A DNA stretch of 64,000 bases from Vavraia culicis subsp. floridensis (taxonomy: Eukaryota > Microsporidia > Pleistophoridae). A model generated the notes under the pieces. That model made no database searches. It saw only the letters and a list, made by a program, of their open reading frames with translations, and was not told where the DNA came from. The position numbers and the translations under genes are program-made. The stretch lies in NCBI RefSeq assembly GCF_000192795.1, contig NW_007360609.1, positions 105,592-169,591 of the forward strand, written 5' to 3'. Below, piece after piece: positions 39,091-48,425 of the stretch; positions within the stretch are counted from its first letter, which is position 1; the number at the start of each line of letters is the position of its first letter.

Positions 39091-39108
39091 ATGCGATTGC
39101 CAAAAAAA

Positions 39109-39137
39109 TTATCTTCTCGTGTAAAAAGAGAAGATAA
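39109..39137. repeat. Perfect 10-bp hairpin
   Basis: TTATCTTCTC, nine-base loop, GAGAAGATAA. It stands 18 bp after the stop of the 55-codon ORF and could mark a transcript end or a structured RNA. Confidence 0.7.
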
Positions 39138-39556
39138 CTGCTGAAAATATTGTTTAGACAGCCAGCATTGAACAAAGAATATTTCTTAAGTAACCACGGT
39201 GTTTGAAACACTGCCCCCATACCAAAAATAAATCACTCTCCTACAATAACAGCGATCCTCCTCGAGCAACAGTGTAAAAGTTAAGTAAATACAACCTTAC
39301 AGAACGGATGGAACTTTGTTGCAGGACGACGGTTCATTTGTCCTCCACAGAAAGAAAGTCATTCAAAAAATTTAATGGACCTACCCGTCTTTTACCGCAT
39401 AACTTGCGGCGAAGGGCAATCCTTAAATAGCGCTCTATGAATTGTCAGTACCGTAGAACAGCAGCTAAATGCTCGATTTTTAGGGCAAGCTGTTCTTCCT
39501 TTCACCGTAATATAAATAGGTATTTACAGTATAACGGCCTAGCAAGCACGCATCTC

Positions 39557-41095
39557 TCACTTCTTAAAGATAATCCCTACATCATCAATGATGTCATCAT
39601 CATTCAATCTGCGTGGACTGCTTGGCACTGATAGTGTGTTTCTCTCTATGCTTCTCATCGCAGCCTCCAGCTTCTGCTCGGCAAGCGATAAATTCTTAAA
39701 ATAAAATTTGAAATAGGTCCTACAGTCGCTCGGCTTCTTTGTGGTGATGTACTGCGACAGATCATTCCAATTCTTCCCAATATAGGGATAGAAGATGGCG
39801 AACAGCTGCCGTTCATCAATGGTCCATTCCTCAAGGACATTTTGCTTGGTGTTAACGTTGTTTTCTTTTTCTATTTTTGGTTTTTTGACCGTGTTATAAC
39901 TCGGCTTTCTCTTTGCTGCCGTTCCTCTTTTTCTTCCTCTTCTTGCGGCTGTCTTAGGCTTTGTTTTGTTTGCTGTATCTTTCGCTTCTTTGTTCATATC
40001 TTTCTTTTCTTCGCACTGCTCAGCACATCCGATCTCTTGATCAAATATTTTGCCCTGTTTATTGTCATCCGCATCTCTATCACACACAGCCACGCTCTCT
40101 CCGCTGTCATCCACGTTTTTGTTGCAGCTTGTCTTGCTTTCTTTCTCTTCATCCCTGTTCTTGCTCAAGTACCTGTAATAACTCTTAAAATCACTCACAT
40201 TTTTCCCCATAAAACTCCCTTCGTACGCCTTCCAATTTTTCCCGTAAAAATCATACAACCTTTCAAATTTATTCCTTTCGCTATCCGTCCATTCCAGGTC
40301 AATCATCACTTTAAGATTGCTGTCGGACAGCCTGCCATTCTTCTTCTTGTTGTACCGCTCCTTTTTCTTGGTGTGATAGTAGTGCAGAATCACGTCCTTG
40401 GTATTTCTGTTTAGCAACTTTGCTATGACATGAAACTTCTTGTTGAAGAGCGTAAAATACTCGAGGAACAGACTGTGCTCATGTGCAGACCACTTCTCCT
40501 CCTCTACGTATGTGTTCTTTATTTTTTTGCTGTCCATGTAAATAATTTTGTCGTTTAGGATGTCAGCCTTGTTTTTCAAGTATTTCTCCATGTCTGCTAT
40601 TTCGTTGCTGAGCTTGAACTTGTTGTACTCATGAACCGAGTATTCCTTTCTGTGTGTAAGACTCAGCCATGCCCGTGCTATTTCATCATTTATCTGCGTA
40701 CCTTTGCCTGCAGCAGGAGCACCATCCTCGTCCTTGACCGCATTTTGTTCGACCACAACATTCTCACTAGACCCTGCCTCCTCTTTATCATCACCCTGAG
40801 CCTCATTCAGACAGTTCGCCTGCCCGTCACCAAAAACATTTTTTAATTTTACCATGCTCTTCTCATCCTGCTCTTTCACACTTTCCATATGTTCCCTCTC
40901 CTTCACAAGCCCATCCAAATATTTTAGAGTGTCTTCTCCCGCCACGTCAATTCGTCTGTCTCTTATGAACTCATCAAACGCGCCCATGCTTAGCTCGTAT
41001 TTCTTTACCACCTCGTCATCATGCATCACTTTGAAAACGTATCTATCCTTGTTTATTTCCAAAATACTTTTGCACAGCTTGTTATTCTTGTTCAT
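39557..41095 (-). CDS. Triple SANT/Myb-domain protein (Snt1/NCoR-like chromatin co-repressor)
   Basis: SANT domains read histone tails in chromatin-modifying complexes. Three are visible in 512 residues: about 200-243 (EEKWSAHEHSLFLEYFTLF, ending VILHYYHTKK), about 268-312 (EWTDSERNKFERLYDFYGKN, ending KSYYRYLSKN) and about 425-475 (EEWTIDERQLFAIFYPYIGK, ending RTYFKFYFKN). The spacing of Trp and aromatic residues and the shift to Y-Y/Y-F in the third helix mark SANT, not DNA-binding Myb. The layout resembles Snt1/NCoR of the Set3-HDAC co-repressor complex. Linkers are acidic and Lys/Glu-rich, with a basic stretch (RRGRKRGTAAKRK) before the third SANT as a likely nuclear signal. TACCCCACG lies directly before the ATG. 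Confidence 0.82.
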   Translation of the reverse strand: MNKNNKLCKSILEINKDRYVFKVMHDDEVVKKYELSMGAFDEFIRDRRIDVAGEDTLKYLDGLVKEREHMESVKEQDEKSMVKLKNVFGDGQANCLNEAQGDDKEEAGSSENVVVEQNAVKDEDGAPAAGKGTQINDEIARAWLSLTHRKEYSVHEYNKFKLSNEIADMEKYLKNKADILNDKIIYMDSKKIKNTYVEEEKWSAHEHSLFLEYFTLFNKKFHVIAKLLNRNTKDVILHYYHTKKKERYNKKKNGRLSDSNLKVMIDLEWTDSERNKFERLYDFYGKNWKAYEGSFMGKNVSDFKSYYRYLSKNRDEEKESKTSCNKNVDDSGESVAVCDRDADDNKQGKIFDQEIGCAEQCEEKKDMNKEAKDTANKTKPKTAARRGRKRGTAAKRKPSYNTVKKPKIEKENNVNTKQNVLEEWTIDERQLFAIFYPYIGKNWNDLSQYITTKKPSDCRTYFKFYFKNLSLAEQKLEAAMRSIERNTLSVPSSPRRLNDDDIIDDVGIIFKK

Positions 41096-42578
41096 CGTGG
41101 GGTACTGCGATATTTCAGTGTTAATAAAATTTTGTTTCCGTGATCATTTTTTGATACGTGCACAATTTTTACAAACGAAGATAAGGATAATACGAGCACA
41201 GGTGTAAAGCGCTGTATACTCTGTTCGACCAATACGTGCTTGTGCCATGGATACAGATTGCTGTGGTGTAGCGAACTGATGAAGAAGGTTTGTTTGTACT
41301 TGTGATCACACATGGAAATGATGTTATTGGCACTCTTTCGTTTTTACACCTGTCAGCCAGCCTTGTATCAAAAAGTTACCATTTATGTTCCTAGCGGCAA
41401 ACCGGTCAAAATCTTTCGCTGTCAAAACATGGCTATTCCACAGTAAATGAGGGTGCAAATTTGTAGAATTGGTCAAACCCCTTTCTTAGCTATCTGCCTG
41501 GGTGCTCAAACGCACTTTTTACACCAATAAAATCTGTTTTGGTGGGCTTTTCCGATTTGTGCATGAATGCAATGATTTAGAGCTATGGTTTGCGAAAAGA
41601 TCCGTATAATTAAAAAAATATTTTATGTGGGAAATTAAAACATAAATAGCAATTTACTATTTATGTATTAATAATGGCATTTCGGTGGGAAAGAGTTTTT
41701 TTGCAGTTCTGTGACTTAGATAGTTCGAATAATGCGTTTTGGTGAGTTAAATTCTTTTAAGATCTGCTGGGCGTACTTGTTTCGCATCGTTTGGCAAAAT
41801 TTTCAGCACAATTATCATGGCAAGTTTGTTAAAAATGCTTGTTTCACATCGTGTACCATTTTAAACACAGCTGCTCAGAATTTTGTATATTAACGCTACA
41901 AACAGGAGACAAAGCTTGACGTGACCAATTTTACACCAATATCCCGGTTGTAGGAATTGTTGATTTAATTTAATTGCCATGATTTGTCAGACAAATTAAA
42001 ATGTTTACAAACATTTAGTAAACGATAAAAATTGCACAATAGAAGTGTGTGATATGCCAAAAAGACTTTTTTGTGGTCATCGCTGATAACGCGAGTTCAG
42101 CATGTTGATCAGACGCGTATTGCCATACTTTGGTTAAAATTAGTCTCCTCAGATGCACGGTTCATCTTCCCGCTAATTTTTTTGTGTGATTTCGTCCAAG
42201 ACCCGTAGCTTATTTTTTATTATGTTTTTGATAAGGGAGAAACTGCTGTTAACCAACACATTTATTGAAGTCTAAGTCTAATATTGATTTAGTATTTGAT
42301 CCTAATGTTCATATATGGTATTTTCTGAGCTTGCGTATTCTTTAAACCCTCTGTGGTTGATTCAGTTGGGTAAAAAAATAATTTCTGTGTTGCAACACCG
42401 GAATTGTCTATTCCATCTTCCCTCCTCATGCCTGCGAATAGACACACACAATAATACCATGATCTGGTCATTTTTCGCCCAGCACTTTTCTACAATCTTA
42501 TCGATCGCATATGTGTCTTACCACTTCCCCATTCCATGATGATATATTCTAAAATTTCCTATGCCCTGTCCATCCACT
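41096..42578. other. Intergenic, nothing recognised
   Basis: 1.5 kb of AT-rich spacer with only short frames (60-74 codons). Confidence 0.55.
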
Positions 42579-43229
42579 ATGAGCGCAATGGTTGATTACT
42601 TCTACTACGATTACCTCCTCTACCAAAACATTAAAAGATTTATTAGCGGCGAAAGACCAAACTTTGACATAATACGGATACTTTCATCGAATCTAAAAGG
42701 GCTGGAAGACCAACTCGCGCTGAAGCTCAAACTTAACAGGATAATCAGCATTCTACAAACACATGAATGCAAAAACATGGTGGTATGCTGTCGATTTGAC
42801 CTGCTAAACAAATTAAGCCGGTGTATTTTGGTACAGTGTGCAAACAGTGAGCTGCACAATGTTCTTCTGCAGACGTATCTCGTGATAGGTAAGAAGAAAG
42901 ACGCGTTTATCACCGATAAAGTGTACAATTTGCACGTGAGAAGTTTTAAGAAAAAGATTAGGCAGACACAAAAAAGTATTGAGAGGACGTATGGTGAAAA
43001 GATCAAAACAAAGACCTTGTTTCGAATAGGTAGCGAAGAGTTTGAGGTGTTATTTACGGCGTTGATGAGGGAAGAGGTTAAAAGAGTATTCAAAACGTTG
43101 AAGGTACCATTTTTGTACACCATTTCAGATGATAAGATCAAAGAGATCAAAACAAGGAATACGAACTATTTTGATAGGAAGAGTAGGGGAAAAAGGATTG
43201 GGTGGAGCAATGACAATAGCGTTTTATGA
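42579..43229 (+). CDS. Hypothetical basic protein (216 aa), possibly nucleolar
   Basis: No secure family. The product is soluble, helical and basic. The first ~100 residues are Leu-rich (FDIIRILSSNLKGLEDQLAL), the middle has an arginine/lysine helix (VRSFKKKIRQTQKSIERTY). The end, NYFDRKSRGKRIGWSN, is reminiscent of the R-x-S-K-G-R-K/R signature near the C-terminus of the AATF/Bfr2 ribosome-biogenesis family, but the likeness is only a few residues. The start at 42579 (MSAMVDYF) follows GCCCTGTCC by a short distance; the in-frame ATG at 42561 would add six residues and place the motif inside the coding region. Confidence 0.6.
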   Translation: MSAMVDYFYYDYLLYQNIKRFISGERPNFDIIRILSSNLKGLEDQLALKLKLNRIISILQTHECKNMVVCCRFDLLNKLSRCILVQCANSELHNVLLQTYLVIGKKKDAFITDKVYNLHVRSFKKKIRQTQKSIERTYGEKIKTKTLFRIGSEEFEVLFTALMREEVKRVFKTLKVPFLYTISDDKIKEIKTRNTNYFDRKSRGKRIGWSNDNSVL

Positions 43230-43907
43230 AAAGTGTGCATGGCGGTATGTTAGTGCCGTATACGCATTTGATATCTTAAAGTTGTATTTAAGGCGGAGTA
43301 TTTACTTAACGTTGAGATGAGCAGTTACGGTTTCGATGTACGTAGTGCGGAGATAATATCGTATTAAATACAAGGCAAATATTTCCTTTGGAAGGATGAA
43401 GAGAATAAAAAGTATTGTAACATCCGGATTTGCAAGCGAACCTATGCTTATCACCTTTCAGCCTTATCTGTGTTGCGGTTGATAACGTATTATGAACATT
43501 AAATTAACGATCTCAGGTTTAAAACGGAGTGCGATGCTTTATTCGATAAAAAGGTGTTGTGAATGAAGCTCAGTAAGTTTAAGTGCCTTTCATATTTTGA
43601 TTTAACGTGGTAAGTGCCGCTCACATACCCCGTAATAACACATAAATTTTGAAGTAACACTGGTAATTTGGTTCATAACTAGGCTGTCATAGGGATGTGA
43701 TCCTCGTACACCTTCATGATGTGATGCCGATAATGAACGTAGCAATACGGAGCAAATACTTCAAAACCTTTTATAATAGAAAACAATCTAGGATACATGC
43801 AACAATTGAAATGTCCTGCGGTTTGAACGAATTGCGATTTATAGCGTGCATCACACACGCAGTGCCGCCTGTTCTAACATAAGAATACTTTCTATGCTTT
43901 AATGTCA
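43230..43907. other. Intergenic, nothing recognised
   Basis: Short frames only; a minus-strand stretch near 43600-43880 is open in pieces but without motif. Confidence 0.5.
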
Positions 43908-44618
43908 TCATTTCTCAACCATTGCTAGTCTTTTGTACAGCAAACCGCAATATTCATCAATACAATTTTTTCGATTAAATTTTACCTTTACATCACCGGT
44001 TCGCAGCGTGATACCATCTTTCCTGTTGTAAAGCTTTATCACAGGGAAGAGTTTCTTAATCTGCAATACATCCCTCACCTTTTCGTTTAAATAGTACATA
44101 TTCACCCAAACAGTCATTTGTAGTGGCACGCTCATCTTATTTAACGCGTACCTGTGTGCAAACTCATTTATTATCTGTTTGGACTGTAAAGTGTCTTTCA
44201 ATCGAATCGTAACTTGAATTCTACCTGCAAGCATTCTGGCAGGTCTATAAATCAGCGTTCTAGGAATTTCTTTCCTATTCTTCATCAAATTCTGACAAAG
44301 ATTACGTATGAAATCACAGAATACCTTTCTGTTCACTCTTTTCTTTTCTATTGGCAGTGTATGAAGTGTTTTACATCCAAACGGACGTATTTTTCTGTAT
44401 TGCACCGATAAAGCATCATTGATCGTTCCTCTGGCCACCGTGTTCCTACATTTGATATTTCGAATTGCATGCTGTAAAAAATTAAGTTTTTTGGCTGAAA
44501 ACAGCTTGGGATACGCCCAAATCACGCATTTTATGTCCTTAAGAGCAAATTTCAATAGTTTTAGTTCCTTGGCTGGCAATGATCTGCTTTCCCTGTGCTG
44601 TAAGCTAAAGCATACCAT
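43908..44618 (-). CDS. Hypothetical basic protein (236 aa)
   Basis: No family is recognised. The protein is strongly basic throughout (KELKLLKFALKDIK, IEKKRVNRKVFCDFIRN), has no signal peptide or membrane segment, and ends with a mixed alpha/beta region (GRIQVTIRLKDTL; LQMTVWVNMYYLN; TLRTGDVKVKFNRKN). The charge and size would suit a ribosomal or RNA-binding role, but this is inference. ATGCCCATATCG lies just before the chosen ATG at 44618; the ATG at 44636 is in frame and would add six residues. Confidence 0.6.
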   Translation of the reverse strand: MVCFSLQHRESRSLPAKELKLLKFALKDIKCVIWAYPKLFSAKKLNFLQHAIRNIKCRNTVARGTINDALSVQYRKIRPFGCKTLHTLPIEKKRVNRKVFCDFIRNLCQNLMKNRKEIPRTLIYRPARMLAGRIQVTIRLKDTLQSKQIINEFAHRYALNKMSVPLQMTVWVNMYYLNEKVRDVLQIKKLFPVIKLYNRKDGITLRTGDVKVKFNRKNCIDEYCGLLYKRLAMVEK

Positions 44619-45271
44619 TTTGTACGATATGGGCATGTAAGAAGAGGTGTATGGTTAATGCCACGTTTGTACCGTTAAATTGGTTGAATAGGACCTGTTT
44701 CTATGGCAACTCAGAATTATTTATCGATTTTTGCATTCCTGCGCACGAACACTTTTCATAGGTTTTGAACTGTTGGTAAACTGCCGTATACTCGTAGAAT
44801 AATATGTTTTATTGGTAAAATGTTTGTTTAGGTGCTGTGATATGGGACGATAAATGAACGTACTTTTGGTGAAAAATAAATGATCGTATTGGAATAGCAA
44901 CATACCTCAGTGACTATGGTTGATATGGCATGGTGATTTACAGCGGTGCAACTACATTGTTGAGCATTAAAATAATACTATGCTGTGTTGCTGGCTCTAA
45001 TGCTGATACCAAATGATATAATTTTAAGTTTTATTGCTGTTTAAGGCAATTCATTTAAGTTGAGCAGTAAATTTGAGCTATTGGTATTATCAGCAATTTT
45101 AAACCTGAACACAATTTTGTAATGTAACGAGCAGCCTTACTGTACACAAATGAGAATTATATCCTCCTTTCGCGGATAGCTAAACGTATCGCTTCACCAA
45201 TACCGGTTTATTTAACTATTTGGTTCATCATGATCATCTGTATGGATAACCTTGCTGTTTATTCGCAAGTA
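44619..45271. other. Intergenic, nothing recognised
   Basis: AT-rich spacer with no gene-like frame. Confidence 0.5.
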
Positions 45272-45730
45272 TCAGGTCCTTGTGCCATTATCTGGCATTT
45301 CAAGGTCATAGAACTTTACCTTTTCATTTTTTTTGTCATAAAACGCTAGACTGCCATCATCTGCATCATCGCTCTCTACTTTAATATGAACATCATCGCA
45401 CAAACAGGCACCAATAACATTCAAAATGCCAGCAAACACATCAAGGGCATCCTTCCTATTCTTATTGTGTGTCAGTAGATCAAAATTTTTAAAATACAGC
45501 CGATTGGTCCGTCTTTTAGGTGAATACGACAAATAGTGCGGAAAAAAATCGTTTTGTACCGTATGAATGAGCTCATCAATACTTAACTTGCGGCTTATCC
45601 CCGTGTGCAGTATAAAATCATCAGCAAGACGATTTCCGATCGATTCGCCGAGAGAGTGCGGAGATGATGTCGATTTGACACAGAGATTGAACAGCAGGCT
45701 GAAAAACTCACCGCTAATTTTCTCATCCAT
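45272..45730 (-). CDS. TRS33: TRAPP tethering complex subunit, Trs33/TRAPPC6 type
   Basis: TRAPP is a vesicle tether and Rab exchange factor at the ER-Golgi step. The 152-residue product fits the Bet3/Trs33 fold: an N-terminal helix (EFFSLLFNLCVKS), then the conserved block SLGESIGNRLADDFIL corresponding to the lE-x-x-G-x-x-V-G-x-R-L signature. It is followed by a helix leading to NDFFPHYLSYSPKRRTNRLYF and DLLTH, and a helix (ALDVFAGILNVIGACL) that covers the acylation-pocket side. The final ~30 residues are acidic. GCCCC lies about 13 nt before the ATG at 45730. Trs33 is favoured over Bet3 or Trs31 by the N-D-F-F-P block, but assignment among TRAPP paralogues is tentative. Confidence 0.72.
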   Translation of the reverse strand: MDEKISGEFFSLLFNLCVKSTSSPHSLGESIGNRLADDFILHTGISRKLSIDELIHTVQNDFFPHYLSYSPKRRTNRLYFKNFDLLTHNKNRKDALDVFAGILNVIGACLCDDVHIKVESDDADDGSLAFYDKKNEKVKFYDLEMPDNGTRT

Positions 45731-47159
45731 TTGAGTGCAGGGGCAAGGTAAACTCGTTGAAGACGTGTTGAAGGATCAAACCAAAAAAATATGTGGTGAG
45801 TATTGACGTGTGTATGGAGGATAAACGTGATTATTTGAGCGCTGTATGGGAAGATAAACGAATATGCTCTTGGTAAAAAGGATGGAATAGGGTGTAGCAA
45901 TTTATTTACATCACGGTGAGGATGTAAGTGATGTTGAAGGATAATGTGCAAGCACTGAAGCAGCAATGATAGAATAATTGTACAGAATTAAAAATATTTT
46001 GAGTTTTAACTCATAGAGAGCACTTCTTTGCGGCAGCTGACGGTTTATGTTGGTAGTTATAACTTTTTGGGTAGATCATGCTATTTTTGCCAAGGATACC
46101 ATTGGTACCGATCTTATAATCCATAGAAAAGATCAACAACAGATACGCTGCCACATAAGCATGCCAAACAGTTGTATGAGACCAAAAAAGTACCTTGTGG
46201 TGTAAAATTGTATTTTTAATGGTTGATTCGCATCACCACGATAATTAAAATACCTTCAAAAAATTACCATTTTGATCTTCGAACAAAAATGGAACATGTC
46301 CATAATACAAGCGGCACCGTGAGGATGACATAGAAATAAACAGGACTGTGTCGAATGGCTTACCGTTCAAGCATTATAATGTGTCTTAAAACAGCGCATC
46401 ATTTACCAAAATTTGTTGTTCTAGTGGAATAGGTTATTTGATTTTGGCACAGAATGATCATCTATGGCACCAATAATACACAACCGTGTACGTACGTTGT
46501 TCTGAATACGTTTTGCTACATTTATTGGTGCTATTCAATTGATATGCATTTTTATATGCAGAATGCAGGACAAGGTGAATTTCTAACGTCCTCAAAGACT
46601 TCATGCTTACAGCTGCACATTCTGTTAGTATTGGCCCGGTATAGCAATCAGCTTTGCGCTTCACATCTCAAAAAATAATAATTACATTTTTATCAACAAA
46701 TGATATTGCTGTTGCACCAGCACTTTTTACAATCAAATTGTAGGTAAAATTTTGATTGCCATACCATCTGCAGTTTGTATTTACTCCAATAAATACCACG
46801 ATGGTGCAAAAAATGAACCAGAAACTACGCTGCTGTGCAATAAGCACTTTTATCAGCTCATCAATCGGTATTCAACTTTTAACATGAATAAATCTGCACA
46901 AGCTTTGCACTGCAATACTTTGTTCGTCCTTTAAACGGTAATACTTCGGTTTGTTTGTACTGGGATGGATTGTATGTTAAATAAATGATCGTTCAAGAGA
47001 TGATACCATCGATATATTGAAAAAAACACGATTATAACCAAAAAGAACTTTTTGTACATTTCTCAAAAACATACAGCTGATAGCAATAGCAAGGAACAGG
47101 ATAGAATAACATTGTAAGGTGCAAAATAGATTATTATATGTTGCAATATACATTTGATC
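45731..47159. other. Intergenic, nothing recognised
   Basis: 1.4 kb of spacer. A minus-strand register between about 46010 and 46660 has relatively few stops, but so does a second register over the same bases, so it was not called a pseudogene. Confidence 0.5.
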
Positions 47160-47228
47160 CGTTTCACAAATACAAACAGCTTAACTGGTAAACTGCTAAA
47201 AATACGAAGGTACTTCATTTTACTTTCT

Positions 47229-47261
47229 ATAACATTCATTAGGAACGATAATGAATGCTAT
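47229..47261. repeat. Hairpin in element copy 2
   Basis: Same 12-bp stem and 9-base loop as copy 1 (19706-19738) with one substitution in the left stem that keeps a wobble pair in one strand's RNA. Confidence 0.75.
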
Positions 47262-47357
47262 TTTTGCCCTGTCCCGTGGGCAAACCGGCATACACCACAT
47301 TTTGTACAAAGCAACCACCAATTTCTCACCCATCCTCACCACAGCTCCAAATACTTT

Positions 47358-47786
47358 CTAAATTTCTGCTCTGCCCGTTTTAAAGCGATCAGTTAATAAT
47401 TGAATAGCAAATAAAAGCATTCTCAGCTTTTTGTTTGCTCTTCCCATCACCAACACAGAATTATTCACCGCTCTTCTCAACTCGTCATAAAGCATTTTTA
47501 CCAATGCTACACCGTTATTTATCTTACCATATTCGTTGCACACTCCTTCTCGTTTCAACCGCGTTAAAATGCACGTGCAAAATCTCCACCAATCAACCTT
47601 CAGCCCATTCACTGGTATTGCCATCGGTATTATCCACAGTGCACCCATTACCATGTCTTGGTCATCCAAGTACTCAAACCTATCTCTTACACCATTATTT
47701 ACGTATTCTCTCCTACAGTGCTCACCAGTGATAACTACCTGCAACAGTAATCTCAGCAAAGAAGCCAACCCATTCAAATACCTCAT
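47358..47786 (-). CDS. ORF carried by the dispersed element (142 aa)
   Basis: The only substantial frame inside the element. The product is basic and helical: a Leu-rich start (YLNGLASLLRLLLQVVI), a central YLDDQDMVMGALWIIP, an aromatic patch VDWWRFCTCIL, and a Lys/Arg-rich end. A TATA box (TATAAAAG, 47808-47815) lies 22-29 nt before the ATG at 47786. The YLDD string was checked as a possible reverse-transcriptase box but the surroundings do not fit. Copy 1 would contain the same ORF only within its assembly gap. Family unknown. Confidence 0.5.
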   Translation of the reverse strand: MRYLNGLASLLRLLLQVVITGEHCRREYVNNGVRDRFEYLDDQDMVMGALWIIPMAIPVNGLKVDWWRFCTCILTRLKREGVCNEYGKINNGVALVKMLYDELRRAVNNSVLVMGRANKKLRMLLFAIQLLTDRFKTGRAEI

Positions 47787-47807
47787 TGTTTATTCAAGCG
47801 CTCATCG

Positions 47808-47815
47808 CTTTTATA
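47808..47815 (-). promoter_or_regulatory. TATA box of the element ORF
   Basis: TATAAAAG on the minus strand, 22-29 nt before the ATG at 47786; no CCC motif. Same style as the secreted/membrane genes at 8742 and 23217. Confidence 0.45.
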
Positions 47816-47893
47816 CCTTTTTTTCAATTTATCACATTTTATTTGATCTAGCGTTTCCAAGAACGCTATAAGAGCAGCAACGAAGAGCACAAT

Positions 47894-48023
47894 CCGTTTA
47901 TTCGTAGGTAAAGCGCTCATTTCATCTTTAAATGCGATTCTTTCAAATTCTCAAAATACCGTGTATTCGTAGGTAAAGCGTTCATTTCATCTTTTAATGC
48001 AATTCTTTCAAATTCTCAAAATA
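47894..48023. repeat. Two tandem 65-bp units in element copy 2
   Basis: 47894-47958 and 47959-48023 differ at only about four positions; each begins CCGT(T/G)TATTCGTAGG and ends TTCTCAAAATA. A copy-number difference here could contribute to size differences between element copies. Confidence 0.85.
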
Positions 48024-48425
48024 TTTCATTTCCTTTTATCAATGCTGTAAATTCATCATAATTAAAAATACCATTTCCTGCGTAGATCACCGTAACGAAC
48101 AAAGTGGTGATTAAACGAACTGCTGATGAATACCGGGAATGTGAGAGGATGGGCATTAAAATGGCGTAATTGCAAACTACGGATCAATTCTTCATTTTAT
48201 TTGTACGATGTGCAAGATAAAAAGCGAACTGTAACGAAATAAAAGGCAGTTACTTGAGATGTATGCGTCATTTAATGTTGATACATAATCCAACAGCAAT
48301 ATTTACAGTGGTGGTTTTGAATAAGGATAGAGATGTCCAAGTACAATGAAAAATACTCGTTCAGTTTTTAAAACGTAAGTAGCACAGCTGGTAATGCAGC
48401 ACAAACAAAATATCAATTAACATTT

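Larger units (their letters stand above)
38330..39556. other. Long intergenic region with a possible small membrane-protein gene and a hairpin
   Basis: No long frame. The 55-codon ORF at 38923 and the hairpin at 39109 are listed separately. Nothing resembling U6, U2, RNase P or SRP RNA was recognised by eye, although a diverged non-coding RNA cannot be excluded. Confidence 0.45.
47160..48244. mobile_element. Dispersed ~1.1 kb element, copy 2 (complete)
   Basis: Both ends match copy 1 (19637-19783 and 20411-20471) at about 97% on the left arm. The 1085 bp element contains, from left: a conserved hairpin; a minus-strand 142-codon ORF with its own TATA box; two 65-bp tandem units; and a conserved right end (TTGTACGATGTGCAAG). 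No transposase, reverse transcriptase, LTR, terminal inverted repeat or target duplication was seen, so it may be non-autonomous or of an unfamiliar kind. Flanking single-copy DNA differs between the two sites. Confidence 0.8.

Noticed and set aside
44800..45960. Similar-looking stretches near 44840 and 45840 (GATAAA-type strings) as a repeat pair
   Set aside because: Match is short and gapped; AT-rich sequence produces such likeness easily.
46010..46660. Possible large pseudogene on the minus strand in the 45.7-47.2 kb spacer
   Set aside because: One register has about 85 open codons, but a second register over the same bases is also fairly open, showing that stop-poor stretches arise by chance here. 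No motif or start signal supports either.
47652..47690. YLDDQD in the element ORF as a reverse-transcriptase YxDD box
   Set aside because: The residues around it do not show other RT blocks and the ORF is only 142 codons.
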